Notes: generated by a model from the letters alone, not told the origin. A stretch of 64,000 bases of DNA from Chloroflexi bacterium HGW-Chloroflexi-10 (GCA_002840755.1 PHBZ01000028.1:1-64000); one strand, 5' to 3'. Counted from the stretch's first letter, positions 1-11,123 are shown. Program-made: numbers and translations.

Positions 1-78
1 CGTCTTACCATGGTCAATATGTCCCATTGTTCCCACATTAAGGTGGGGTTTGCTGCGATCGAATTTTTCCTTTGCCAT
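1..78 (-). CDS. tuf: Elongation factor Tu, N-terminal fragment
   Basis: Only the first 26 codons lie in the window. They read as the EF-Tu N-terminus: [20 protein letters not shown], followed by the start of the G1 loop. EF-Tu is the GTPase that delivers aminoacyl-tRNA to the ribosome. The ATG at 76-78 is preceded by GAGGAG at a good distance. The gene follows fusA by 39 bp, the normal end of a str operon, and probably shares its promoter. The rest of the gene is beyond the window edge. Confidence 0.95.
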   Translation of the reverse strand, partial: MAKEKFDRSKPHLNVGTMGHIDHGKT

Positions 79-117
79 AAGATCAATTGCTCCTCAAAAA
101 TCCTTCGATTTATATGT

Positions 118-2190
118 TTATATATTCAAGATACGACGAGCCACGGATTCAGAAACCGGTGCGTAATGGTCAAATTCCATTGAAAAGACCCCACGCCCCT
201 GTGTTCCTGAGCGTAATTCAGTAGCGTAACCAAACATTTCTGCCAATGGCACCATTGCGCGAGCTGCATGAGAATTTCCGGGTCGAACATCCATTCCCTG
301 GATTTCTGAACGACGGGCATTTAATTGTCCCAGCACTTCGCCAAGGTATTCTTCTGGCATAACAACCTCTACCTTCATAATTGGTTCAAGTAAAACTGGG
401 TGTCCCTTTTGGAAAGCTTCTTTGAAACCAAAGACAGCAGCCATCTTGAATGCCATTTCACTTGAATCAACTTCGTGGTAGGATCCATCCACTAACGTCA
501 CTTTGAGATCAGTTACCGGGTAACCTGCCAGAATACCAGATTCGGCAGCTTCCTTTACACCATGCTCAATTGCTTTGTAATACTCTTTGGGAATGACACC
601 ACCGGTTGTTTTTTCTTCAAACACAATTCCACCACCACGAGCCAGAGGTTCCATATTGAAAACAACATGACCATATTGACCATGACCACCAGATTGCTTT
701 ACATATTTATAGCTGACTTCTTTTACTGCATTTTGAATCGTTTCGCGATAGGAAACACGTGGTTTTCCCACATTTGCTTTAACGTTAAACTCACGCAACA
801 TGCGGTCAACCAAAACATCCAGATGCAATTCTCCCATCCCACGAATGATCGTTTGACCGGTGGTATCGTCTGTATTGACTCGGAAAGTGGGGTCCTCTTC
901 AGATAAGCGACGTAAGGCTTCGCCCATCTTATCTTGATCGGCAGAAGATTTAGGTTCAATGGCGATCGAGATAACTGGTTCGGGAAAACTAATGTTTTCC
1001 AAAACAACTGGTTTATCTACATTGCATAGAGTATCACCCGTAAAGGTAAACTTTAGCCCTAGAATGGCGCCAATATCACCGGCCGGGATAAATGGAACAT
1101 CCTCACGGCGATCGGCATACATCCGGATCAAACGACCAACACGTTCTTTTTTACCTTTAACTGGGTTAATCACTGTTTCGCCTGCAATCATACGTCCGGA
1201 ATATACCCGGAAGTAAGCCAGACGCCCCACATAGGGATCAGCAACAATCTTAAAGACCAAAGCGCTCAACGGTTGATCATCTTCTGTGGGCAGTTCGATT
1301 ATTAAATCTCCATCCAATGATGTGCCTTTTACAGGTGGAACATCAAGCGGGGAAGGTAGAAAATCAATAACAGCATCAAGAATTGGCTGAACGCCCTTAT
1401 TTTTAAGAGAAGAACCGCAAAATACCAAAGTGGTTTTGCTTGCCAGAACCGCGCGTCTTAGGCCTGATTTCAATTCCTCGTTACTAATTTCATCGCCATC
1501 AAGGAATTTTTCTATCAGAACGTCATCCACTTCAGCAGCTCTTTCAAACATTGTCGCACGTGCTTTTTCGGCATCTGCAAGCATATCTGCTGGAATTTCT
1601 CGTTCGATCGGTTCGCGGCCTTCTTTATCTTCCCAGTACACCGCAACCATTTTTACTAAATCAATCACGCCAAGGAAATTAGATTCCGATCCAATGGGGA
1701 GTTGCATGATAATTGGATTTGCACCCAATCGATCTATTATGGATTGAACCGAGCGTTCAAACGAAGCACCAACGCGATCCATTTTATTAATAAAACAAAT
1801 CCGTGGAACTTCATATCGGTCTGCTTGACGCCACACAGTTTCACTTTGTGGTTCCACACCTTGCACCGCATCAAAAACAACAACCCCACCATCCAACACC
1901 CTCAATGAGCGCTGAACTTCTGCTGTAAAGTCGATATGTCCGGGTGTGTCAATGATATTGAACTGGTATCCCTTCCATTCGGCGGTAACTGAAGCGGAAA
2001 CGATCGTGATACCACGTTCGCGTTCTTGCGCCATCCAATCTGTTACGGTTGTACCATCATCAACAGAACCAATCCTATATGTTTTTCCAGTATAGAAAAG
2101 GATCCGTTCAGTAGTGGTAGTTTTCCCGGCATCAATGTGGGCAATTATTCCGATATTTCGACAACGTTCTAATGGAAAAGAGCGAACCAT
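118..2190 (-). CDS. fusA: Elongation factor G
   Basis: Translocation GTPase of the ribosome, 690 aa, the usual full length. The G1 P-loop [12 protein letters not shown] is at about residue 17, switch [10 protein letters not shown] at about 82, and NKMD at about 136. Domains II to V follow with the typical C-terminal region. It lies 18 bp after rpsG and is followed by tuf, so it is the third gene of rpsL-rpsG-fusA-tuf. The ribosome binding site is weak (GGGTG), which suggests translation coupled to rpsG. Function is certain from sequence. Confidence 0.98.
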   Translation of the reverse strand: MVRSFPLERCRNIGIIAHIDAGKTTTTERILFYTGKTYRIGSVDDGTTVTDWMAQERERGITIVSASVTAEWKGYQFNIIDTPGHIDFTAEVQRSLRVLDGGVVVFDAVQGVEPQSETVWRQADRYEVPRICFINKMDRVGASFERSVQSIIDRLGANPIIMQLPIGSESNFLGVIDLVKMVAVYWEDKEGREPIEREIPADMLADAEKARATMFERAAEVDDVLIEKFLDGDEISNEELKSGLRRAVLASKTTLVFCGSSLKNKGVQPILDAVIDFLPSPLDVPPVKGTSLDGDLIIELPTEDDQPLSALVFKIVADPYVGRLAYFRVYSGRMIAGETVINPVKGKKERVGRLIRMYADRREDVPFIPAGDIGAILGLKFTFTGDTLCNVDKPVVLENISFPEPVISIAIEPKSSADQDKMGEALRRLSEEDPTFRVNTDDTTGQTIIRGMGELHLDVLVDRMLREFNVKANVGKPRVSYRETIQNAVKEVSYKYVKQSGGHGQYGHVVFNMEPLARGGGIVFEEKTTGGVIPKEYYKAIEHGVKEAAESGILAGYPVTDLKVTLVDGSYHEVDSSEMAFKMAAVFGFKEAFQKGHPVLLEPIMKVEVVMPEEYLGEVLGQLNARRSEIQGMDVRPGNSHAARAMVPLAEMFGYATELRSGTQGRGVFSMEFDHYAPVSESVARRILNI

Positions 2191-2208
2191 CTTACACCCA
2201 ACAACCTA

Positions 2209-2676
2209 TTAAACACGATAATGTGAGAATGCACGATTTGCTTCAGCCATTTTATGGGTTTCTTCGCGCTTGCGCACGGCAGTACCCTGGCCAGAAGCTG
2301 CATCCAAAATTTCACCGGCAAACTTTTCGGAAAAAGTATGTCCGGAGCGAGAACGAGAAGAAGCAATAATCCAACGAATCGCAAGTGCCACTCGGCGATC
2401 GGAAGCAACTTCCATAGGAACCTGATAGGTTGCACCACCCACACGACGTGGGCGCACTTCCATCAAAGGACCAACATTTTTCAATGCAGCTTCCATAACT
2501 TCAATCGGGTATTTCCCGGATTTCTGTTGGACTATGTCTAATGCATCGTAAACCAAACGCAGTGCAACACTTTTCTTGCCATTTTTCATAATATGGTGAA
2601 CAAATGTTTGAACATAAACATTATTATATTTGATATCAGGAGGAGTAATTCTCCGTTCCGGATTTGTACGTCGCAT
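2209..2676 (-). CDS. rpsG: 30S ribosomal protein S7
   Basis: 155 aa, standard length for S7, the primary 16S rRNA 3' domain binder that nucleates assembly of the 30S head. The N-terminus (MRRTNPERRITPPDIKYN) and the motif LVYDALDIVQQKSGKYPIEV are S7-like. ATG start with GGAGATAAATC upstream. It sits 22 bp after rpsL in the str operon. In other bacteria S7 represses this operon translationally; no obvious S7 target was identified here. Confidence 0.97.
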   Translation of the reverse strand: MRRTNPERRITPPDIKYNNVYVQTFVHHIMKNGKKSVALRLVYDALDIVQQKSGKYPIEVMEAALKNVGPLMEVRPRRVGGATYQVPMEVASDRRVALAIRWIIASSRSRSGHTFSEKFAGEILDAASGQGTAVRKREETHKMAEANRAFSHYRV

Positions 2677-2698
2677 GATTTATCTCCGTTCTAAAAAT

Positions 2699-3124
2699 TT
2701 ATTTTTTGGCTTTCGGTCGTTTGGAACCGTATTTAGAACGACCCTGTCCTCGGTTGGCAACACCAGTGCTGTCCAAAGTGCCACGGACAATATGGTAGCG
2801 CACACCAGGCAAGTCTTTCACACGACCACCACGCACAAGCACAACCGAGTGCTCTTGCAATTGGTGACCTTCGCCAGGAATATAGGCGGTCACTTCAAGA
2901 CCATTGGTCAATCGTACACGAGCAATTTTGCGCAATGCAGAATTTGGTTTCTTCGGAGTCATGGTGCGAACAACTGTACACACACCACGTTTCTGAGGAG
3001 AACCTTTATCCTGTCGAGTACGACGCTGCTTCATAGAATTCAATGTGTATTGCAGAGCAGGTGCCTTACTCTTGGACTTTTTGGTCACACGACCTTTGCG
3101 GATCAATTGATTGATAGTTGGCAC
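2699..3124 (-). CDS. rpsL: 30S ribosomal protein S12
   Basis: 141 aa; S12 lies at the decoding centre and controls accuracy. The conserved stretches [58 protein letters not shown] are visible, including the PNSALRK region whose Lys is the classical streptomycin-resistance site (Lys present). Translation starts at GTG (3122-3124), with GGAGG 9 nt upstream. It is the first gene of the str operon and has its own strong promoter just downstream of rpoB. Confidence 0.97.
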   Translation of the reverse strand: MPTINQLIRKGRVTKKSKSKAPALQYTLNSMKQRRTRQDKGSPQKRGVCTVVRTMTPKKPNSALRKIARVRLTNGLEVTAYIPGEGHQLQEHSVVLVRGGRVKDLPGVRYHIVRGTLDSTGVANRGQGRSKYGSKRPKAKK

Positions 3125-3180
3125 GTCTTCTTGCCTCCAAGTAAGATTTTTCTAAAATAATTTGTTTATTCTCATTAATT

Positions 3181-3207
3181 AAGGCCATCTGTCTTGATGA
3201 TGGCCTC
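3181..3207 (-). promoter_or_regulatory. 5' UTR hairpin of the rpsL transcript
   Basis: GGCCATC and GATGGCC arms (3183-3189 and 3199-3205) form a 7-9 bp stem inside the roughly 130-nt leader between the rpsL promoter and its start codon. The sequence 3' of it on the minus strand is TTAATTAATG, not a clean U-tract. It could be a weak attenuator, a processing or stability element, or a read-through terminator for rpoB. Role not known. Confidence 0.5.
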
Positions 3208-3262
3208 GACACTAGCCGACACGTAATAGCAATGTTTGCTATCTGGAAGGCAACGAGGGTCG

Positions 3263-3291
3263 ATTATATCATGGGTGACTTTTCAGGTCAA
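3263..3291 (-). promoter_or_regulatory. Sigma-A promoter of the str operon
   Basis: Minus-strand TTGACC (3286-3291), 17-nt spacer, TATAAT (3263-3268). The spacer ends in TGA, giving the extended -10 form TGATATAAT. It begins 11 bp after the rpoB stop codon, so rpsL-rpsG-fusA-tuf is transcribed independently of rpoB as well as by possible read-through. Confidence 0.85.
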
Positions 3292-3301
3292 GAACATAAT
3301 T

Positions 3302-6300
3302 TTAACCCAGGCCGCCAATACCACCTCCGAGACCTAATAAACCTGTTTCCATCTTGGGAGGTTTAACGCGTTCTTCGTCTTTGCCAAACCGCACAGATTC
3401 TCCGCTGTCCATGACAGCTTCGACTGATAGGCCCAGACTTTGCAATTCTTTCACCAATACCCGGAAGGAAGCTGGCAGACCAGGTTCTTCAATCTGATCA
3501 CCTTTGACAATAGCTTCGTATGTAGCCACGCGACCCTGCACATCATCCGACTTTACAGTCAGCATTTCTTGCAGAATATAAGCAGCGCCATACGCTTCCA
3601 AAGCCCAAACTTCCATTTCACCAAAGCGCTGGCCACCAAATTGGGCTTTACCACCCAGCGGTTGCTGGGTTACGAGACTGTATGGTCCAGTTGAACGTGC
3701 ATGCACTTTGTCTTCAACCAAATGGTGAAGCTTCAGCATTGTCATTACGCCAACCGTTACCGCCTGGTCGAATGCTTTGCCGTTCTTACCATCTCGCAGA
3801 ACCATTTTGCCTAGAATTGGCATTGGTCTGTTGTTAGAGCGCATGAACTCATCGGCTTTGACACGCACATTTTCATCCGTAACATCTTGAATATCCTGGC
3901 CTTCTGCCACCAGCCATAGTTTCAAGCATGCAATGATTGCTCGATCATCACGTGCTTTAGCAGTTTTTTCGCCTTGGACTTCAACGGATTCAAAAGCGAC
4001 TATTTCATCTGGGTTATAGCCATTATCTCGCAGCCATGCTTCCATCACCGCTTGCCGTGCATATTGCCGGTCCGATGACAGACGATAAATATCATAACCC
4101 TGATCACCCAGCCACTGTTCCATATACAGTAAACGTACTTCTTCATCATCACGGATCATTTCTGGCGAATAATCCTGGTCCTTAACCCAATTCCAGGCAT
4201 TAAGTGCAGTATCGTGCCAGGAGCGGTCAATCATCCAGGCACGCGCCAGTTCCGCTTCGATTTCATGTTCAGTGGTACCATCAAACACCGGAGTAATAGC
4301 CCGGAAACCAAGCCGCAGAGCAGCCCAGCCCAGGTGTACTTCCAAAACCTGACCGATGTTCATACGACCTGGAACACCAAGTGGGTTAAGAATAATATCA
4401 ACCGGGGTACCATCTTCCAGAAATGGCATATCTTCCACTGGAACAACTCGTGAAACCACGCCTTTATTCCCATGTCGACCAGCCATTTTATCACCGGCAG
4501 TGATTTTGCGGCGCTGCGCTACTGAAACGCGCACCATCATATCCACGCCGGCGGATAGATCCGAATTATCTTCACGTGTGAAAACTTTTACATCAACTAC
4601 TTTACCACGCTCACCATGCGGCATGCGCAAAGAGGTATCTTTCACATCTCGTGATTTTTCACCAAAAATAGCTCGCAGCAAACGTTCTTCAGGTGTTAAT
4701 TCTTTTTCGCCTTTAGGAGTGATCTTGCCGACAAGAATGTCATTGGGACCAACTTCAGCACCTATTCTGATAATGCCGCTTTCATCCAGGTCTTTAATGG
4801 CATCTTCACCCACATTGGGGATATCCCGGGTAATTTCTTCCGGACCCAATTTTGTGTCACGAGCTTCCACTTCATATTTTTCAATATGCACGGAAGTAAA
4901 ACGATCTTCCTGTACCAGACGCTCAGAAATCAGAATAGCATCCTCGAAGTTACCACCTTCCCATGAGACAAAAGCAACCACTGCATTTTGTCCTAATGCC
5001 AGGTGACCATTCATCGTTGAAGATGAATCAGCAAGAACATCGCCTTTACGAACGATTTGGCCTTTCACAACTGCAGGACGTTGGTCTATACAAGTACTCT
5101 GGTTAGATCGTTGGTATTTACGCAACATATAATGCCGTAAACCATTTTCACCCCGTACCACAATCTCGCTGCCAGTCACAGAGATAACATCACCATCATC
5201 TTCTGCTACCAGTACCTGACCGGAATCTTTTGCGGCATATCGCTCCATACCAGTGGAAACCGTAGGAATATCCGGACGCAGCAATGGAACAGCTTGCGCC
5301 ATCATGTTGGAGCCCATTAATGCACGATTGGCATCATCATGTTCTAGGAAGGGAATTAATGAAGCGCTGATCCCAACCACCTGATTGGGCGCTACATCCA
5401 TATAGTTAATCGCATCCTGTCCGGAAACGATAAAATCAGAATGGTGGCGGCAGGAATTACGCTCACGCTCAAATTCAAATATTTCAGTTAATGGGGTGTT
5501 TGCCTGAGCAATAACAAATTTATCCTCTGCGTCAGCTGATAAGTATTCCACATCTTCAGAAACAAATGGTTTAACGGGGATACTCTTACGTTTCAACTTC
5601 TTCAAAGCAGGTTGCATTTCAGCAGTCACCCGCTCACCATCACTCACAATAATTTCACCGGTTTCAGAGTCCGCCAGAGTTTCTTTTACTTCACGGCCAA
5701 CCAATCGGGCATCATCCGATCCAAGATATTTAACCACACGTCGGTAAGGAGTTTCAATGAAACCATACTCATTCACCATAGCGTATGTTGCCAAACGACC
5801 AATCAAACCAATGTTTGGACCTTCCGGCGTCTCAATTGGACATATTCGGCCGTAATGGGAATGATGCACATCACGCACATCAAAACCCGCACGTTCACGA
5901 CGTAAACCGCCAGGACCTAAAGCTGATAATGTGCGTTTATGGCGCAACTCAGCTAATGGATTGGTTTGGTCCATAAACTGAGACAACTGGCTTGAACCAA
6001 AAAATTCACGTAGCGCAGCTACAACCGGGCGAATATTCACCAGGCTAGCAGGAGAAATCTGATCCTGATCACGAATGGACATACGTTCTTTGATGACACG
6101 CTCCATCCGGCGCAGACCTACACGCAGTTTGTTCTGGATTAATTCACCCACGGTCTTAACGCGGCGATTGCCGAGATGGTCTATATCGTCTTTATCTTCC
6201 TGCTCATTATTGATTAGAATTAAGCGGCGGGTTAATGCCACAATATCCCATCCTGTGACAGTCCGGTGCGATACGGGTATGTGATCGGTCAAATCCAACT

Positions 6301-7219
6301 TTTGATTAAGTTTATAGCGACCTACCCGCTCCAAATCATAATGGCGCTGGTCAATCAATTGCTCTTCCAAAAACTGACGTGCATTATCAATAGTAGCCGG
6401 GTCACCGGGGCGCATACGCTTGAAGAACTCTACTAGAGCAGCTTCGGCAATCGTCATTCCACCGCTCAAATCCCATGCCGGCTCCTGACGTATACTGTTA
6501 GCAATAAACAAACGATCTGGGTCACGGTCCACTTCCTGAAACAAAGCAATCAGTTCCTCATTAGAACCGGTTTTGATCGCTTTATCCGTCAGACCATCAT
6601 CAATCGCAGCCAGCGCCCTTAAGAATATGGTAATAGGGACTGTACGCTTACGATTAAACTTGAGAATCAAATAATCGTTTTTCCGGGTTTCAAATTCCAT
6701 CCAAGCGCCACGATCAGGAATCAATTTTGCCATCGCCAGGCGATGACCGGTTGATCGATCTATGGTAGCTTCAAAATACACACCTGGAGAACGGATCAGC
6801 TGAGATACAACAACACGTTCAGTACCATTAATAATGTAGGTACCCTTTTCGGTCATCTCAGGGAATTCGCCCAGGAATATATCCTGCTTGATCGGTTCTG
6901 GCACATCCGGGCCTGCTAAAAGCACGGAAACCCACAGGGGACTGGCGTAGGTCAAATCGCGTTCTACACATTCATCAATGCTGTGTTTCGGCGCCTCAAA
7001 CCAATATTTCAGCTCCCACTGTTTTGATTCAACAGAACGACTCGGGAAATATAATTTCATCCCCTTGTTGTATGATTCGATGGGAGATATCTCATCAAAA
7101 AGGTCCGCCAGCATATCGGTTTTCAATCGCTGGAAAGACTCCAATTGCACCTCAATTAATTGAGGCAAATCATAAATCACAGGAATACGCGCGTAAGATT
7201 TTACTGGCAAAAAAGACAT
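3302..7219 (-). CDS. rpoB: DNA-directed RNA polymerase subunit beta
   Basis: 1305 aa catalytic beta subunit. Visible landmarks are the rifampicin pocket ([20 protein letters not shown] followed by [10 protein letters not shown]-type sequence), [25 protein letters not shown], the [12 protein letters not shown] segment, and the C-terminal [27 protein letters not shown] start with AGGAGAA upstream. The rpoC gene, which normally follows directly, is absent; instead the str operon starts about 180 bp later. The upstream rplJ/rplL genes are absent too. The protein ends in a Gly-rich tail ([13 protein letters not shown]). Confidence 0.98.
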   Translation of the reverse strand: MSFLPVKSYARIPVIYDLPQLIEVQLESFQRLKTDMLADLFDEISPIESYNKGMKLYFPSRSVESKQWELKYWFEAPKHSIDECVERDLTYASPLWVSVLLAGPDVPEPIKQDIFLGEFPEMTEKGTYIINGTERVVVSQLIRSPGVYFEATIDRSTGHRLAMAKLIPDRGAWMEFETRKNDYLILKFNRKRTVPITIFLRALAAIDDGLTDKAIKTGSNEELIALFQEVDRDPDRLFIANSIRQEPAWDLSGGMTIAEAALVEFFKRMRPGDPATIDNARQFLEEQLIDQRHYDLERVGRYKLNQKLDLTDHIPVSHRTVTGWDIVALTRRLILINNEQEDKDDIDHLGNRRVKTVGELIQNKLRVGLRRMERVIKERMSIRDQDQISPASLVNIRPVVAALREFFGSSQLSQFMDQTNPLAELRHKRTLSALGPGGLRRERAGFDVRDVHHSHYGRICPIETPEGPNIGLIGRLATYAMVNEYGFIETPYRRVVKYLGSDDARLVGREVKETLADSETGEIIVSDGERVTAEMQPALKKLKRKSIPVKPFVSEDVEYLSADAEDKFVIAQANTPLTEIFEFERERNSCRHHSDFIVSGQDAINYMDVAPNQVVGISASLIPFLEHDDANRALMGSNMMAQAVPLLRPDIPTVSTGMERYAAKDSGQVLVAEDDGDVISVTGSEIVVRGENGLRHYMLRKYQRSNQSTCIDQRPAVVKGQIVRKGDVLADSSSTMNGHLALGQNAVVAFVSWEGGNFEDAILISERLVQEDRFTSVHIEKYEVEARDTKLGPEEITRDIPNVGEDAIKDLDESGIIRIGAEVGPNDILVGKITPKGEKELTPEERLLRAIFGEKSRDVKDTSLRMPHGERGKVVDVKVFTREDNSDLSAGVDMMVRVSVAQRRKITAGDKMAGRHGNKGVVSRVVPVEDMPFLEDGTPVDIILNPLGVPGRMNIGQVLEVHLGWAALRLGFRAITPVFDGTTEHEIEAELARAWMIDRSWHDTALNAWNWVKDQDYSPEMIRDDEEVRLLYMEQWLGDQGYDIYRLSSDRQYARQAVMEAWLRDNGYNPDEIVAFESVEVQGEKTAKARDDRAIIACLKLWLVAEGQDIQDVTDENVRVKADEFMRSNNRPMPILGKMVLRDGKNGKAFDQAVTVGVMTMLKLHHLVEDKVHARSTGPYSLVTQQPLGGKAQFGGQRFGEMEVWALEAYGAAYILQEMLTVKSDDVQGRVATYEAIVKGDQIEEPGLPASFRVLVKELQSLGLSVEAVMDSGESVRFGKDEERVKPPKMETGLLGLGGGIGGLG

Positions 7220-7297
7220 ATGTTTCTCCTGGCGTTGTCAACCCGATTGAAGAAAATTGCCCTATTTCTCCATTTTACAGGCGGGATGCAAACCGAT

Positions 7298-7326
7298 ATT
7301 ATATCAAAAGCGACCACACAGGTCAA
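7298..7326 (-). promoter_or_regulatory. Sigma-A promoter of rpoB
   Basis: Minus-strand TTGACC (7321-7326), 17-nt spacer and TATAAT (7298-7303) with extended -10 TGATATAAT. It is very similar to the rpsL promoter (both read CTTGACCTG, then TGATATAAT). It lies about 80 bp ahead of the rpoB ATG. This shows that rpoB is transcribed on its own rather than as part of an L10/L12 operon. Confidence 0.85.
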
Positions 7327-7419
7327 GACATCTTCTGAAATTCATGCAAATTGAGTATGCATGTTGCTATAGTAGTTAGTATATCTTTCATACCCTACTG
7401 CTATTGTACTGTATTTTCC

Positions 7420-8043
7420 TCATTCATGTAGAAACTGCCACTGGTTGTTACGCCAAATCGCTTTACGTAATGGGATGATTGTTCCTTTTATTTCTCCACT
7501 TTTAAAAATTTCTAATAAACCAATGGTTGGACCAAGTCCATCATTTCCCTTATCATAAGCTGATCCGGAATTAAAATAAAGGCAATCACCTTCTTTTCGA
7601 TTTTCTGTGTAATGTGTATGACCAAATACAACGATCTGAGCATCCTGTTTAATTTTCACCAAATGACGAAAATAACGTTCAAAATGATAACCTGCCAGCA
7701 TGTAAGGGAACTTATCAATAATATAAGAAACCCACCCGCCATGCCCGTGGGTAAGGGCAATTTTTATCCCTGCTGCTGAAACATAGCGTACCAGTTCAGC
7801 TTCTTTCCGGTTAAACCAATCACGGTTGCCGTGCACAAATTGAACTGGGGCAATTTTTTGTAAACACTCAATAATTGAATAGGAAGAGACATCCCCAGTA
7901 TGGAGGATCATATCAACCCCAAATTTTTTAAAGGAAGGCACAATATCCGGATGCAAATCACCAACACGATCCGGCACATGGGTATCCGATAGAACACCTA
8001 CACGAAACGGTCTTTCTATGCCTTCCAATTTTTCGGGTGTCAT
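7420..8043 (-). CDS. Metallophosphoesterase, YfcE/MJ0936-like
   Basis: 207 aa calcineurin-like phosphoesterase. All metal-site motifs are present in order: SDTH (D20, H22), HTGD (D51), HGNRD (N73), THGHG (H99) and GHTH near residue 139. The family hydrolyses phosphodiesters with a di-metal centre; the natural substrate cannot be told from sequence. Its ATG overlaps the stop codon of the upstream MFS gene (TAATG), so the two are translationally coupled. A 200-bp gap without another gene separates it from rpoB. Confidence 0.85.
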   Translation of the reverse strand: MTPEKLEGIERPFRVGVLSDTHVPDRVGDLHPDIVPSFKKFGVDMILHTGDVSSYSIIECLQKIAPVQFVHGNRDWFNRKEAELVRYVSAAGIKIALTHGHGGWVSYIIDKFPYMLAGYHFERYFRHLVKIKQDAQIVVFGHTHYTENRKEGDCLYFNSGSAYDKGNDGLGPTIGLLEIFKSGEIKGTIIPLRKAIWRNNQWQFLHE

Positions 8044-9308
8044 TAAAGCGTGCTGCCTTCCAAAATTGTCTGAGGCATCCCGGAGTGAATTTGTTCGGAT
8101 TTATGAAAAAATACCCAGGTGGTAATGATTGACAACCCGTATATAGTCGCCGTTGTCAAAAACAGGGGTTTAAAACCAAATTGGTTTTGGATTAATCCCG
8201 AGATAAAAGGGCCAATTGCCCAACCAGCTGTCCATGAATTACTGATCAAACTATTCACAACTCCCTGTTCCTTTTCCGGGATATTTTCCATGCAAAAGGC
8301 ATTATACAAGGGAACCGCCATATTCATTAACATACCACGCAACAAAAAACCAATTCCTGCAAGCCATGCAAATGGAGAAAAGGCCATCACCAGCAAAAAT
8401 ATCAAGCTGGATGATTGGGTTAACACCACCACCCTGATCTTACTTTTCCAATGATGCACCAAGCGTGGACCAATAATTGAACCAATCCCTACTAATAATG
8501 AACTGATACTGAATAAGATCCCTAAAACACTATTGCTAACTTTGAATTGTTCCACAAAGAATAGATTCATATACGGGATCGTAATCGCTGCCCCAAAACC
8601 CAATAACAATTCAGGCAAAATTAATTTCCAGGTTAATCCTTTATGCATGGCGCATTTTAAAAGAGAAAACTGGTTTTCTTTTAGTGTGCTTGATTTCTCC
8701 AGTTCTACATTGCCAATCAGGAACACTGGAATCAATGCAAAAAAACCTAAAAACACGCTAACCAATAAAACTGCTTGATAGGCTTCAGCACTGTTAGCTG
8801 ACACATGTAAGATTGATGAAAACCAACCCGGCATCTGTCCGCCAAACAAGTTACCTACCGCACCGGAAAGCGTACTCAAACCAAAGTTTAAACTAAACAT
8901 GAGCGAGCGGTTTTCAGGATGACTTACCTTCATCATAAACGGCGCTTGACTGATAAAATATAAAGAATTTCCGGCTCCGCCAATAAATGCCATTAGTACT
9001 AGCGCGATGGGATGATTAATCAACACTTGTAAACCCATAGACAGAGTTGACAAACTCAGTCCGATTAACATCGCTTTCCGCCGGCCAATTCTATCCGAAA
9101 GCATCCCAATTGGTATCCCTAGGATCAATCCGGCTACAGATGGGATGGAATTGATCATACCTAAAAATTCTTTATCATAACCTCTTGCCAATACAAAAAA
9201 GTTAAAAAACAATATCCACGTATTGAATATGACCCCATTAATAATCGTAGCTGTTAAGAAAAGTTTTGCTGGTTTTGGGAAAGTTTTTACTTGTTGCCAT
9301 GTACTCAT
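8043..9308 (-). CDS. MFS transporter
   Basis: 421 aa with about 12 hydrophobic segments. The loop-2 signature GMLSDRIGRRKAM marks the major facilitator superfamily. Its general shape (two six-helix halves with a central basic loop near residue 210) resembles small-molecule exporters of the drug:H+ antiporter groups, but no substrate can be assigned. It is the second last gene of the minus-strand run that includes two GNATs and a HAD hydrolase; overlap with the phosphoesterase gene suggests one transcript. Confidence 0.85.
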   Translation of the reverse strand: MSTWQQVKTFPKPAKLFLTATIINGVIFNTWILFFNFFVLARGYDKEFLGMINSIPSVAGLILGIPIGMLSDRIGRRKAMLIGLSLSTLSMGLQVLINHPIALVLMAFIGGAGNSLYFISQAPFMMKVSHPENRSLMFSLNFGLSTLSGAVGNLFGGQMPGWFSSILHVSANSAEAYQAVLLVSVFLGFFALIPVFLIGNVELEKSSTLKENQFSLLKCAMHKGLTWKLILPELLLGFGAAITIPYMNLFFVEQFKVSNSVLGILFSISSLLVGIGSIIGPRLVHHWKSKIRVVVLTQSSSLIFLLVMAFSPFAWLAGIGFLLRGMLMNMAVPLYNAFCMENIPEKEQGVVNSLISNSWTAGWAIGPFISGLIQNQFGFKPLFLTTATIYGLSIITTWVFFHKSEQIHSGMPQTILEGSTL

Positions 9309-9322
9309 AATGATGAAAAAAC

Positions 9323-9940
9323 CTATTTCGTGGTTATCAGGGTTTTTAATTCCAATAAAGTTTGTTTATTGTCTTTAAAATGAACAGTCATAAAACCTAA
9401 AGCCTGAGCAGCTTCAATATTTACCAGAAAATCATCTACAAAAATCGATTCTGCCGCTTGTACCCCCAATTTATTCAGGATCCAATCATAGAATCTGGGG
9501 TCCGGTTTGGCCATCCCTATCTCAGCGGAAAAAACGGATACATCAAATAAATGCAAGAATGAAAATTTTGAAGCCAGGCTGGCTCGGGCGCCACTCCAAG
9601 CATTGGACAATAAACCTGTTTTTTGGCTCGAATGGATTTCCTTAATGAAAGAAACCAGTTCTTGATTGAGTTCATCTCCAGTCCAGAAATCGGCTTGAAA
9701 TTGATCCAGTTCTTGTTTAGATAACTTTAACTGTACTGCAATGGAATCCCAATGATTCTCTTCAGGAATTTGGCCAACAGTTGCCAACCTGGCAGTTTCT
9801 GAGCCGAAAACCAGGGCATCGATTTCCTGGTATGTCATACCATATCTCTTTGCAAGGATGGTGCGCCTGGTTGGATCTACCGTACGCACGAGAACCCCAC
9901 CCATATCAAAAATAATTGCTTGCACTTTATTTTGGACCAT
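9323..9940 (-). CDS. HAD-superfamily hydrolase
   Basis: HAD phosphatase/dehalogenase-type hydrolase of 205 aa. Motif I is IIFDMGGVL (nucleophile D12; the usual second Asp is Gly, as in the epoxide-hydrolase-N/YihX-like branch), motif II LLSNAW, motif III KPDPRFY, motif IV FVDDFLVN. The cap is a helical C1 insert. The ATG at 9938-9940 was chosen over an ATG 21 nt upstream because AAAGGAG lies 7 nt ahead of it. Likely a small-molecule phosphatase; substrate unknown. Confidence 0.85.
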   Translation of the reverse strand: MVQNKVQAIIFDMGGVLVRTVDPTRRTILAKRYGMTYQEIDALVFGSETARLATVGQIPEENHWDSIAVQLKLSKQELDQFQADFWTGDELNQELVSFIKEIHSSQKTGLLSNAWSGARASLASKFSFLHLFDVSVFSAEIGMAKPDPRFYDWILNKLGVQAAESIFVDDFLVNIEAAQALGFMTVHFKDNKQTLLELKTLITTK

Positions 9941-9987
9941 GTTCAACTCCTTTTGAAGCACGCCAAGTATATCACGTGCAATCCGGA

Positions 9988-10551
9988 CTAATTGTGTTTA
10001 TCCAAATCAAACCACTCACGTTGTAATATACCCATACGATGCATATTCCAGCGTTTCCCATCCCGGTTAAGGAATTGCCTCTGGACACCTTCATACTGGA
10101 AACCCACTTTTTCATAGGAACGGATGGCGCGCGGATTGTAGTCAAATACGGTCAGGCTGACATGATGTAAATTTAGTATTGTAAAAGCGTATCGCAAAAT
10201 GATACGCATCGCATCACTGCCATAACCCTTGCCCCAATCATTCGGTTCACCTATCGAAATACCTACAAACGCATTGACATAATTCCCTTTGAAATCTGAA
10301 AGACCAATCTCTCCAATCAAACGTTCATCCTCCAGGGTTCGAATCATAAAAAAAGCATTTTCGTCTGAAAGTTCATCTTCTTCCAGCCACTTTTTCATTT
10401 TCTCAACAGAAAATGCTTTGGCCACACCTGCATCCATTAAGCGTAAATATTCCGAATTTTTCCGCCACCCGACAAAGTTTCTCGCGTCACGGTCCGCTTC
10501 AACAGCTACCAATTGCACTTTTTCACCCTTAAGGATATGGTTCGTCTGCAT
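9988..10551 (-). CDS. GNAT acetyltransferase, RimJ/RimL-like
   Basis: 187 aa N-acetyltransferase. The acetyl-CoA loop is GISIGEPNDWGKGYGSDAMR and the C-terminal VFDYNPRAIRSYEKVGFQYEG is the classical RimJ/RimL pattern. Members acetylate protein N-termini, amino-sugar antibiotics or small amines; the substrate is not readable here. The start at 10549-10551 is 11 bp after the stop of the preceding GNAT gene and has GGCGGAAG just upstream; a longer reading frame overlaps the neighbour and was not used. Confidence 0.85.
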   Translation of the reverse strand: MQTNHILKGEKVQLVAVEADRDARNFVGWRKNSEYLRLMDAGVAKAFSVEKMKKWLEEDELSDENAFFMIRTLEDERLIGEIGLSDFKGNYVNAFVGISIGEPNDWGKGYGSDAMRIILRYAFTILNLHHVSLTVFDYNPRAIRSYEKVGFQYEGVQRQFLNRDGKRWNMHRMGILQREWFDLDKHN

Positions 10552-10562
10552 TCTTCCGCCTT

Positions 10563-11123
10563 TCAAATACTTTTCCATTCTGGTTTTAAAATTCCAAATG
10601 TGAATCCGTTCCAATAACGTCCATCGTGATAATACACTTCACGGTTAATCGCATCACACTGAAAACCGTTTTTCTCTAAAATCGATGGATAAGCTACTTC
10701 ATAAGCAGGGACATCCATCTCTACACGAAAGAGGTTTAACTCAAGGAAGGAATAATTTAATGCCAGTGGCACCAATTGTTCCAATACCTTCTCTGTTTGT
10801 TCTTCATCCGCAATGGCAATTTTCAACCAGCCAACACCGTTAGTCCACAACACCCACTCAAAGCGCAGGTAACCAATCAGTTTTTCATCCTGCTTTTGAC
10901 GAATAGCAAAATGCATCACGCTGCCGCTTTCATCAACCTTCTTTTCGATTTTTTCATATCGTTTCTTCATTTCATTTTTTGAAAGCGGTCGGGTGAACCC
11001 ATCACACCAATATTTTGCATAACGCAAATCCAGAGTGTAACGGGCATCAACCTCAGGATCTTTCTCAAAATCAATCTCCGTTAACAAATAATCTTCTGTT
11101 TCAAATAATTTTTCATTGATCAT
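10563..11123 (-). CDS. GNAT-fold acetyltransferase
   Basis: 186 aa. The C-terminal half has the GNAT layout (HFAIRQKQDEKLIGYLRFE, then LNLFRVEMDVPAYEVAYPSILEKNGFQCDAINREVY), ending with a RimJ/RimL-like tail, but the acetyl-CoA pyrophosphate loop (R/Q-x-x-G-x-G/A) is not evident: the expected place reads IAIADEEQTEKVLEQL. It could use acyl-CoA weakly or be a divergent or inactive partner of the adjacent GNAT gene. The two are separated by 11 bp and probably co-transcribed. Confidence 0.75.
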   Translation of the reverse strand: MINEKLFETEDYLLTEIDFEKDPEVDARYTLDLRYAKYWCDGFTRPLSKNEMKKRYEKIEKKVDESGSVMHFAIRQKQDEKLIGYLRFEWVLWTNGVGWLKIAIADEEQTEKVLEQLVPLALNYSFLELNLFRVEMDVPAYEVAYPSILEKNGFQCDAINREVYYHDGRYWNGFTFGILKPEWKSI

